Both the position numbers and the translations under genes were made by a program. Below, piece by piece: positions 1 through 7,100 of a stretch of 7,397 bases of DNA (the first letter of the stretch is position 1; every line of letters begins with the position of its first letter). Source of the stretch: Bacteriovoracaceae bacterium (GTDB taxonomy: Bacteria; Bdellovibrionota; Bacteriovoracia; Bacteriovoracales; Bacteriovoracaceae); NCBI GenBank assembly GCA_947440875.1, contig CANETG010000129.1, forward strand, positions 1 through 7,397, read 5' to 3'. The notes beneath the pieces were generated by a model, which worked only from the letters and a program-made list of their open reading frames with translations, did not search any database and was not told where the DNA came from.

Positions 1-206
1 AAAAACTTCATGGAGTTGGGAAAAGAATTCACGAAACGACGCTTTGATTCAGTGAGAAGAGTGTGAAACGCAAGTGAAGTTTTCCCGGATCCAGAAGGAC
101 CAGCAAAACAAACAAGCTTTCTTAGGGGAATGTCGAGGTCCACATTTTTGAGGTTGTGAACACGCGCACCTCGGATCTGGATAAAATCCACGTCGTGCTT
201 TTCCAT
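1..206 (-). CDS. uvrA: UvrA-family excinuclease ABC subunit A, N-terminal fragment (3' end outside window)
   Basis: Translating the minus strand from the ATG at 206 gives 68 complete codons that stay open to the left edge. Residues 9-20 (IQIRGARVHNLK) match the opening UvrA signature, and GPSGSGKT at 36-43 is a Walker A ATP-binding motif followed by SLAFHTL, the counterpart of UvrA SSLAFDTL. UvrA is the cytoplasmic DNA-damage sensor ATPase of nucleotide excision repair; it dimerises and loads UvrB. An in-frame TAA lies 9 bases upstream of the ATG, so the start cannot move further upstream. No good Shine-Dalgarno sequence is visible. The stretch after Walker A is unusual: TESKRRFVNSFPNSMKFF replaces the usual form close to [18 protein letters not shown]. 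This may therefore be a UvrA paralogue rather than the housekeeping copy. The gene follows the rpsI terminator, and I see no convincing promoter of its own. Family assignment is firm; the subtype is not. Confidence 0.85.
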   Translation of the reverse strand, partial: MEKHDVDFIQIRGARVHNLKNVDLDIPLRKLVCFAGPSGSGKTSLAFHTLLTESKRRFVNSFPNSMKF

Positions 207-325
207 AGATGTTTAAGATGCCAGTAATATTTGTCTCGGTCTATGCGCAAGACCTCAACATTTCCTGAAACAAAAAGGGCCCCCGAAGGAGCCCTTTATG
301 AGTGAAACAATTTTGTAAGTAGATC
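207..325 (-). other. rpsI-uvrA intergenic region
   Basis: This 119-base gap holds the rpsI terminator (268-297) and about 60 bases of uvrA leader. In the leader I looked for sigma70-type boxes and found only poor candidates, such as TTGAGG or TTGCGC without a matching -10 at 17 bases. uvrA may be transcribed from a weak or non-sigma70 promoter here, or by terminator read-through. No palindromic SOS box was seen. Confidence 0.5.
268..297 (-). terminator. Intrinsic terminator of the rplM-rpsI operon
   Basis: On the minus strand the RNA forms a 10-base-pair stem, AAAGGGCUCC with GGGGCCCUUU (one G-U pair, the rest Watson-Crick). It is capped by a UUCG tetraloop closed by a C-G pair, the exceptionally stable form of this loop. 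The 3' arm runs directly into UUGUUUC, giving a U-rich tail. The hairpin begins 29 bases after the rpsI stop codon. On the plus strand the tail is much poorer, so it should act mainly for rpsI transcription. Confidence 0.9.
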
Positions 326-727
326 TTAGCGTTTCGAGAACTGGTAAGACTTACGAGCTCCAGATTTACCTGGTTTTTTACGCTCAACTTTACGAGCATC
401 ACGAGTGAGGAATCCAGCTGCTTTCAATTCACCTCTTCCGTTTGGAGTAAGCTTGAGAAGAGCACGTGCAATTCCGAGACGAATTGCCCCTGCTTGACCA
501 GTCACACCGCCGCCTTTGACGTTGATGTGGAAATCATAGCTCTCTGTCACTTTCATTAGATTGAGAGGTTGAAATACGATGTAACGAGAAGTTGCTTTTG
601 GAAAATAATTAGCAACGTCGCGTTTGTTAATTGAGATTTTACCAGAGCCGCGTGAAACATAAACGCGAGCAACGGAAGTCTTACGACGGCCGATGGTGTG
701 AAGATCATAAGATTTAGCTTTAGACAT
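326..727 (-). CDS. rpsI: Small ribosomal subunit protein uS9 (S9)
   Basis: The 133-residue product has the normal bacterial S9 length (about 130). S9 sits in the head of the 30S subunit, and its extended C-terminal tail reaches the P-site tRNA anticodon region. Visible hallmarks are GRRKTSVARVYV near the N-terminus (residues 13-24), the glycine-rich core VKGGGVTGQAGAIRLGIARAL (about 70-90), LTRDARKVERKKPG (about 107-120), and the conserved basic end ...SYQFSKR whose last residues contact tRNA. The start ATG is preceded by AAGGGAAG (734-741) with a 6-base spacer, a good ribosome binding site. The gene follows rplM by 17 bases, the classic L13-S9 pair, and has no separate promoter visible in the short gap. 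A strong terminator follows it. Nothing is missing or odd. Confidence 0.98.
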   Translation of the reverse strand: MSKAKSYDLHTIGRRKTSVARVYVSRGSGKISINKRDVANYFPKATSRYIVFQPLNLMKVTESYDFHINVKGGGVTGQAGAIRLGIARALLKLTPNGRGELKAAGFLTRDARKVERKKPGKSGARKSYQFSKR

Positions 728-733
728 ATCGTT

Positions 734-741
734 CTTCCCTT
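734..741 (-). promoter_or_regulatory. Ribosome binding site of rpsI
   Basis: AAGGGAAG on the minus strand lies 6 bases before the rpsI ATG, inside the 17-base rplM-rpsI gap. It supports co-transcription with separate initiation of S9. Confidence 0.7.
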
Positions 742-744
742 AAA

Positions 745-1191
745 TTAGATGTTGAACTTCAGCACTTCAGGCTTCTGTGCTTCGTGCGTGTGTGTTGGAC
801 CCACGAAAACTTTCATCTTCGTGAACTGAGAGCGGCCAAGTGTATTCTTACCAAGCATTCCCCGAACCGCTTCTTCAACGATTGCAGTTGGATTCTTGGT
901 GAGCATGTCTTTAGCTGCACGTCTCTTGATCCCACCGATGTGGTTAGTGTGCCAGTTATAATCTTTGTCGTTCCACTTGTTACCAGTAAACTTAACTTTC
1001 TCAGCATTGATAACGATAACAAAGTCACCGGCATCATTGTGAGTCGTAAATGTCGGCTTGTGTTTGCCTCTGAGAATTTTTGCAATTTCAGATGCAAGAC
1101 GTCCTACAACCATGTCTTGAGCGTCGACAACGAACCACTTCTTGTTAGCCATTTCGGCTTTAGTGATCGTGTACGATTTTTGAGTAATCAT
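745..1191 (-). CDS. rplM: Large ribosomal subunit protein uL13 (L13)
   Basis: From the ATG at 1191 the product has 148 residues, close to the family length of about 142-148. L13 is an early-assembling protein of the 50S subunit that binds 23S rRNA. Recognisable stretches are KKWFVVDA near residue 15, GRLASEIAKILRGKHKPTFTTH, the DAGDFVIVINAEKVKFTGNK block (about residues 53-72), HIGGIKRR, and the C-terminal signature VRGMLGKNTLGRSQFTKMKVFVG followed by THTHEAQKPEVL. The ATG at 1191 is chosen because GGAAGG sits 6 bases upstream. A TTG two codons earlier (1197) directly abuts that site and cannot be used with it. The gene is first in a two-gene operon with rpsI and has its own strong promoter with a leader of only about 27 bases. 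That leaves no room for a long autoregulatory leader structure. Confidence 0.98.
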   Translation of the reverse strand: MITQKSYTITKAEMANKKWFVVDAQDMVVGRLASEIAKILRGKHKPTFTTHNDAGDFVIVINAEKVKFTGNKWNDKDYNWHTNHIGGIKRRAAKDMLTKNPTAIVEEAVRGMLGKNTLGRSQFTKMKVFVGPTHTHEAQKPEVLKFNI

Positions 1192-1197
1192 AATCAA

Positions 1198-1203
1198 CCT
1201 TCC
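1198..1203 (-). promoter_or_regulatory. Ribosome binding site fixing the rplM start
   Basis: GGAAGG on the minus strand is 6 bases before the ATG at 1191 and has no spacing at all to the TTG at 1197. It therefore decides the start in favour of the ATG. Confidence 0.8.
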
Positions 1204-1224
1204 GTTAAGAAAAAAATTTTATCC

Positions 1225-1253
1225 CTTATATGGACTATGCGGCCCTACGTCAA
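1225..1253 (-). promoter_or_regulatory. Sigma70-type promoter of rplM-rpsI
   Basis: On the minus strand TTGACG (1248-1253) and TATAAG (1225-1230) are separated by exactly 17 bases; each box differs from consensus at one position. Transcription would begin near 1218, giving a leader of about 27 bases before rplM. A strong constitutive or growth-rate-linked promoter is what a ribosomal protein operon would be expected to have. No experimental start site is known to me. Confidence 0.8.
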
Positions 1254-1303
1254 GAAAACTCACTAAGCCAGCTTGCTAAGGGCCAGCGATAAGTCTTCAG
1301 TCC

Positions 1304-1329
1304 TCTTTTAAAATAACGGGATTAAAAGA
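1304..1329 (-). repeat. A+T-rich inverted repeat across the tamA-like stop codon
   Basis: TCTTTTAA (1304-1311) and TTAAAAGA (1322-1329) are perfect 8-base complements around a 10-base loop. The repeat includes the TAA stop of the tamA-like gene. It has few G-C pairs and no U-tract follows it on the minus strand, so it is at best a weak terminator or a 3'-end RNA hairpin. The rest of the 130-base gap to rplM holds the promoter and no better terminator. Confidence 0.35.
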
Positions 1330-4168
1330 AGCCAATTGACACATGGAAGCGTCCGGGGTCCTCTAAGGTACCATTCGCATTCTTTTTCCTCAAGAGTTTT
1401 ATCCCATAATCGAAATCGAGAGTGCCTACGGGGGTGAGAATTTTAAAAGTGACCCCTGTGGAGCTTCGAAGTTCACCCAGGTCTACTTGATCAACATAGA
1501 CGCGACCCGCGTCAAGAAAAATTCCCGCCATAAAGTTATCACTAACAAAGAACCTTGGTTCAACTTTAAAATTAGCTAGATAAGCCTTATCCTGAACTCT
1601 TACCCCGGATATATCGCGGCGGTCTGACAGCTTATTGATTTCCTCATCCGAGAAGCCTCGTACGATATCCATCCCCGTGAGTCTGAATAATTTGAAAGGC
1701 GGAATAATACCCTCAGTCTGCTTCTGACCATCAATAATCTCAGGATTTCCGTCAGAACCCCTCACTAGGTCCTTGGCCAGATTCTCCTGAACCCCACCAA
1801 CGACCGAGATCGCGACTGTCCCAAATTTATGAATCGGAATGTAAAAACGATTGCGGCTAATGAACTTGTAATAGTTCACCGTCAGATTCGTTTTCTTTTG
1901 TGATCCAAAATACGGGTTAGCGAACTCGCAGGAGAGATTGAAGAAGGCACCTTTCATCGGATTGATCTGAGAATTTCGAAGATCGTAAGTAAGGCTAGGA
2001 GTCACGCCACCGATCTGATACGAATCGTTGTTAATTTCATCGGTCGCATCGTACTGGCTGATAATTTCATACTGGTGCCGAATGGAAGTCGAAAGTTTTT
2101 TTGTAAGATCTCGGGAGAAAGTATTGTTAATTCTCTGGATATCGGCATCGAAAGAATAGAAGCGTCTTTTCTGAAAGGTTAGACCTGAACTGTAATCAAC
2201 CAACGAATTGGCGATGTCACCCATGTTAAGAGTCACTGAATTAGTATATTCAAGGAACGATTTCTGCTCTTTCCTCCGGGGTGGGTCGAATGCTTGATAA
2301 TTATCCCTGAGATTGATTTGGGATCTGAGTGTGACACCAATATTCCGACCTCCGATGTTGAGGTAAGAGACGGTGCCAGTCAGTTTGATACCAAGATCTG
2401 TCCTGTAGCCCGGGGCAATTTCAATCAGACCGTACTCGCGCTCTGAAACTCGAATCACGATATCGGTTTCAGCTTTTTTCGAATTATGAGGGAGCGGAGT
2501 GACCTCTACTGTATTGAAGAGACCAGTGGATGCGAGCGCAGATTCTATCTCACGCGTTTTACCCGGTGTGATTAGATCGCCATCTTCAAGCGTAACTTTT
2601 TTCATGATCACTTTCTTCCGGGTCTTATTGTTACCAAGAATAATGACTCGGTTCAGTCTGAGCAAAGGCCCAGTACTGACAACAAATTTCACATCTACTT
2701 CTGTCCCCGATCGATTGTATTTGACAGCATTTTCGTTATTGGAGTTTGTGACTTCGGCGTAATAAAATCCATTTTCCTGGAGAGTAGAAGCAACTTTCTT
2801 AAAGTCTTCGGTTAAAGCGATCGGATTGAAAGGATCATTCACTTTGTTTCTTAGCTCTTTTAAAATCATCGGTTCATACTGAAGGGGTAAGCCTTCCAGG
2901 TCTATTGATCGGACATAGGCACGAGGACCCTCGGTCAAAATATAATCCATTGTGACGAGCTTTTTATCTGGGGAGAAGTTTTTGAACGGGCCCTGAATTC
3001 GGATCTGAACAAACCCCTTCTCGAGGTATTTGGACTTAAGGTCACCCGCGAAATAATCATAATAATCTTCGTCGTAATATCCAACCGATGCGAGTTCAAA
3101 TGCATCGTTTTCAAAAAAATTAAGTAACTTTTCGTTAGAATAAAATGAGCTACCGGTAAAAGTTACTTTCTCAAGACGCGTTTTATCTCCCTCTTTCAAA
3201 CTTATTCGGTAGAGATGAACATCCTCCGAATAACTATTTTTGTATTTCTCCTCAAGAATAGATATCTCGGGAGAAAGAAGGGCCAACTTACGGTAGTGCT
3301 CTTCCAGCGATTGCTTGAGGATATTGACACTGAGAAGTCTTTTGTATTTCCGGAAAAGATCAGTCACTTTTGACATCAGTCCCGTCCGAGTCTCTTCGAT
3401 GGGTCCCTTAAAGTCGAAAGCAAATATCTGCTCATTGGATACTTTGATATTGAGTGTGACTCTGTGATCTTTGATGGTAGGAGTGAACTCAAGATTAATA
3501 AGATAGTAACCGTAGTTGAAGAGATCTTTCTGCGCTTCATCGAGGTGGATCTTAAACCGATTAAGATCGAAGGGCTTATTGTAAAGATGGACAAACTTCC
3601 GCTGGAGATAAGGTCCAACAAATGCTGAGCGGGCATTCGTCGAAATAGTTTTGAATATTCTTGGCTCGCCAAGAGTCGCAATGACATTGATAAATACTTC
3701 GGAGCCTTTTTCGTTAAATGAGTATTCAACTTTGTTATCCGGATAGCCAAGGCCGACTAGCTTTTCCTTCATCCCAGCAATTCCCAAATCAAGCTTTTGA
3801 ATCTCGAAGGCGTCGCCTTCTTTAAAAGAAATCAATTGCAGAGGATCTGCTTCCAGATTTCGGTCTGTGAAACCAAGGTTCACTTCGCTTATTAATGGCT
3901 TCAACTCAAGATCTATTTTCAAAGAGTAAACTTCGTTCACGGAGTAAAGATCGTAGGTGAAGAAACGATAACCACCGTCCGACGCCATGACTCTGAGAGT
4001 ATCTTTTAAATGGACGAGGCTGCGATAATCTCCCAGGAGATTTGAGAATCTGGATTTACGTTCCGTACAGCGATCTGAACTTGAACAGTTCACATTCACC
4101 TCGGAAACTTTCAACGCTGCTGCAGTGGCGTTTCCGATCAAGAATAAAAAAATGATGAACGCCTTCAT
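1322..4168 (-). CDS. tamA: Omp85-family outer-membrane assembly protein, TamA/BamA-like, with about seven POTRA domains
   Basis: The product has 948 residues. Residues 1-17 form a signal peptide: MK, a hydrophobic run AFIIFLFLIG, then NATAA as the likely cleavage region. The periplasmic part to about 578 divides into seven POTRA-like beta-alpha-alpha-beta-beta units near 19-91, 92-169, 170-247, 248-328, 329-415, 416-502 and 503-578. The last three show the best patterns, for example GDLKSKYLEKGF, LQENGFYYAEV and RVIILGNNKTRKKVI. The C-terminal barrel of about 370 residues carries the lid-lock motif VRGF (836-839), FLDAGRVY ending at 891, TPVGTLDFDYG (912-922) and a terminal phenylalanine in HVSIGFF, typical of the outer-membrane insertion signal. 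Such proteins insert beta-barrel proteins into the outer membrane. E. coli TamA has 577 residues and three POTRAs, and BamA about 810 and five, so this one is long. Its ATG overlaps the tamB stop (ATGA), which points to a TamA role with TamB. BamA remains an alternative by domain count. Confidence 0.9.
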   Translation of the reverse strand: MKAFIIFLFLIGNATAAALKVSEVNVNCSSSDRCTERKSRFSNLLGDYRSLVHLKDTLRVMASDGGYRFFTYDLYSVNEVYSLKIDLELKPLISEVNLGFTDRNLEADPLQLISFKEGDAFEIQKLDLGIAGMKEKLVGLGYPDNKVEYSFNEKGSEVFINVIATLGEPRIFKTISTNARSAFVGPYLQRKFVHLYNKPFDLNRFKIHLDEAQKDLFNYGYYLINLEFTPTIKDHRVTLNIKVSNEQIFAFDFKGPIEETRTGLMSKVTDLFRKYKRLLSVNILKQSLEEHYRKLALLSPEISILEEKYKNSYSEDVHLYRISLKEGDKTRLEKVTFTGSSFYSNEKLLNFFENDAFELASVGYYDEDYYDYFAGDLKSKYLEKGFVQIRIQGPFKNFSPDKKLVTMDYILTEGPRAYVRSIDLEGLPLQYEPMILKELRNKVNDPFNPIALTEDFKKVASTLQENGFYYAEVTNSNNENAVKYNRSGTEVDVKFVVSTGPLLRLNRVIILGNNKTRKKVIMKKVTLEDGDLITPGKTREIESALASTGLFNTVEVTPLPHNSKKAETDIVIRVSEREYGLIEIAPGYRTDLGIKLTGTVSYLNIGGRNIGVTLRSQINLRDNYQAFDPPRRKEQKSFLEYTNSVTLNMGDIANSLVDYSSGLTFQKRRFYSFDADIQRINNTFSRDLTKKLSTSIRHQYEIISQYDATDEINNDSYQIGGVTPSLTYDLRNSQINPMKGAFFNLSCEFANPYFGSQKKTNLTVNYYKFISRNRFYIPIHKFGTVAISVVGGVQENLAKDLVRGSDGNPEIIDGQKQTEGIIPPFKLFRLTGMDIVRGFSDEEINKLSDRRDISGVRVQDKAYLANFKVEPRFFVSDNFMAGIFLDAGRVYVDQVDLGELRSSTGVTFKILTPVGTLDFDYGIKLLRKKNANGTLEDPGRFHVSIGFF

Positions 4169-7100
4169 TTGAACGTCCACCTAAACTTCAAGTCACCACC
4201 CGCAGATTGGTTGATGATATCCAATTCACCCTCGGCGGCAGTTCTGTTTTCGTATATGCCTTCGAGCTGAACATTTTTATTCACACTATAAGTGAGGTTC
4301 ATCGATTGTCTCTGGCCAATACTTCCGCCCATGGTACTGGAAACTGAAAGGCTCATCGCCTCATCCAAGCGCTTTTTAAGTTCGATCTTGGTAGCCGATT
4401 TGGTTCGGCCAAGACTACCACCCAAATTCTGACCATCCTGAGATCTTCCAGATAGTAGACTGTCAGTCCCCGACTGCTCAAACACTGTTCCAAGATTTAC
4501 CTGGAGACCGAATTGTTTGTTGAGAATATCGCTGATCTTAAACCGGTCAAACACAAACGAACCCACACCAATCTGGGTAAGACTTTGCTGATCTTTTTGA
4601 GTAAGTGAATTTTGAAGTTCTTCAGTATACCCAAATGCAATCAGTGAGAAGATTGAATTTCGTGCCAGCGGTGGATCACTCGAGAGATCAAAACTGAATC
4701 GCTCTAAATCTCCATAAGCCTTGACTTTCACACGGTAGTTTGAAATAAAAGTTAATGCTTCAATATCAAAATCAGGATTAGAAATATCTTTTTTAGGATT
4801 GAAGGCGATATCAGCTGCCGAGATTGTATACTCACTGTTTTTAAAGAATACTCGTGACGAATTCACCGGAGAATAGAGGCGGCCCTCTCCACGCGGGCGA
4901 ACGGGACTTCCAAATATTCTAGTCTCCCCACGGAAAGAGAAATCCATCAAAGAGTTCGTGATGCGGATGTTATTGTCTGCCTTCACATTCAAATTGAGCC
5001 GTAAGAGCTTACCGACGAAAGACTCTTGATTTTTAGGAAGGTAACGAACGTCTCCGAGTCCAGCCGTTTTTGCTGAGAACTCACTCAGTTCGTTGACGAT
5101 GAGTGCTTTATTCACCTGGATCTCACCAGCAATATCGTAGGGTCGCTTATTTCCGAGAATAATTCCTTCCCCCGTAATGTTCACAACGGATTTTCCGAGG
5201 ATGGGAATTTCTGCGCGTTCAATATTATACTTAACGTTTACGTCAGGCTCGTCCCCATCAAAGAATACGTCTCCTCGGAAAAGAGCATAACCATTATCCA
5301 TCGCCGTTCTGAGCTCTCGAATGATGAATCGCTTATCGGAGAGTTCGACGTCGTAGCGAAGATCATTCAACGGAAATGGAAGATTTTCGACCGAAAGGTT
5401 AAGTCTGTCTGCTCGACTAGTGAGCGCGACATCATACTCATTTCCTTTACTCTGAATGGAAACAGTATTCCGAAAAAAACCTTCGGAGGAAAGGATTGGC
5501 GAAATAAGAATTTCAAGAATTTTCGAATTCAGTTCGAGTTCTTGAACAAGAGAAACTTCTCTGCCAAACACTCCTGATCCCTTGGCAGAGAAGCTTAGAT
5601 CGGGCTGCTTTACTTTCATGTTCCATTTTTCGATGACGTTGTTTTGGATGATGAAGTCCGGAGAATTCGAAGCATACACGAAACGGAAACCTGGATGGAT
5701 GAATGAAAATTCTTTCATCTGGGCGGTCAAATTCATGTCCTTAAACATTCCAGAGAAATGGGTGGAAAGATCAAAAAATATTTTGCCTTTTATGTTCTCG
5801 TTCTCGAGATGTTGCCCAAGGAGTGCGACTAAGATCGGTTTCGTGTCCGGCAAATTTACCCTCAGGCTGAGTCGAGACGATCTACTCTTCACTAGTGCAA
5901 CGTCGAACAAACTCGTTAAGCTATCACCCAGAAAATTCAACTTCCCTTTGATGAATTCAGGATGAATAACCACTTCTAAGTCAGAATCTTCAAACTCATG
6001 GCTCGGTGACTTTGTATCAAATAATTTAGTTTTAAGATTGAGCGAGTAGTCTTTCACGTGCCCTTCTCCCGAAACTGAGCCACTCACGAGAGAATCAATA
6101 TTGAGGCGAAGGAGCTTTGAAAAATTAAATGATGAGAGCGCTATGTTTTCCCAACGAAGAGAAGTCTTTAAGCGGTCCTGGTTTAAATAATAACTGAAGC
6201 TTCCGAGAATTTCACCTTTGCCTTTTTCAGCATCAATACTGGCAAACGTTAGAATTTGATCACTCAGCTTGAGCTCAAGGGAGCCGGAGTTTATTACTTC
6301 ACCGTATCCGACGAGGTCACGAAACTTTATTTCAGATTTTACTTTCAGACCGTTCAAATTAATTTTTCCATAAATCGATGCATCGAGCTTTGCCAGAAAG
6401 TTCAAGTCCTGGGGGAGAAAATCTAGTTTACTAAATATGGGGGAGAGAATCTGTGACAGATCGTGATAGTTCGTGGTGGGTGAATTAATCCCAAGGGCGA
6501 TGTCTCCATTATCCCAATTGATTGCGCCGGTTCCTGAAATCGGAGTTGATCCGAACTTGCTTTCGAATTTATTAATTAATACGCTGTCGTCGCCTAAAGC
6601 AACAGTGATCTCAGTGTCAGTTTCGCCCGTGCGGTAACCTAGGACTTCGAATCCTCTCATTTTTCCTTTGAGCGCAATGTTTGTATCTTTTAGTGTGCCT
6701 GTGACTTCTACACTGAGAGTTCCTACACCTTTGACTCCAAGCTGGGCGACTCCACCTAAGTCTTCGAGATCAACTTGGGCGTCCACCACAGAGAAGCGCG
6801 CTCCTACTTTTGTGATGAATCCGTCGACGTCCAATTTAGATTTCGGAAGAGTCATATTGGATGAGATGTGAACTTCACCGCCAAGGATCGAAACCGTTGC
6901 GTCTTTCATCACTGCCGACTTAATCATAATAATAGGAAGGAGCTTTTCTTTCCCTGAAACCAGACCAAAATTTCTTATGACAAAACCATTCACAGGACGG
7001 AAATAGAAGTCACCTTTGGTGTGGGTGATACCAATCTCACCTGTCATTGCTCCTCGAATACCTGATAGTCCTGGAAGAAAACTAAGAACGTTAGGTAATT

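Noticed and set aside
207..260. A LexA-type operator before uvrA
   Set aside because: A TTAC half-site (in ATTACTGGCATC on the minus strand) was seen, but the partner GTAA half of the TTAC-N3-GTAA form known from Bdellovibrio is absent, and no other palindrome is present.
813..1097. A second minus-strand frame inside rplM
   Set aside because: It is an alternative frame of a certain ribosomal protein gene and has no recognisable content.
1192..1197. TTG at 1195-1197 as the rplM start
   Set aside because: It directly abuts the GGAAGG ribosome binding site, while the ATG at 1191 has a correct 6-base spacing.
784..1266. A 160-codon open frame on the plus strand opposite rplM
   Set aside because: It is fully explained as the antisense of rplM and its promoter, its product is cysteine-rich and unlike any family I know, and it has no sensible ribosome binding site.
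1264..1287. Short repeated GCCAGC and CTAAG words downstream of the tamA-like gene, considered as a terminator hairpin
   Set aside because: They are direct rather than inverted repeats, and no stable stem with a U-tract can be drawn.
3376..3750. A 124-codon minus-strand frame inside the tamA-like gene
   Set aside because: It is a shifted frame of the Omp85 coding sequence, Ser/Leu/Ile-rich and without domain features.
4169..4180. GTG at 4178-4180 as the tamA-like start
   Set aside because: It lies within the AGGTGG ribosome binding site and would add four residues before the signal peptide; the ATG at 4168 fits both spacing and the ATGA overlap.
5582..5965. Plus-strand frames inside tamB (also 6668-6871) and inside the tamA-like gene (2499-2762)
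   Set aside because: All lie antisense to well-supported coding sequence and show no family resemblance.
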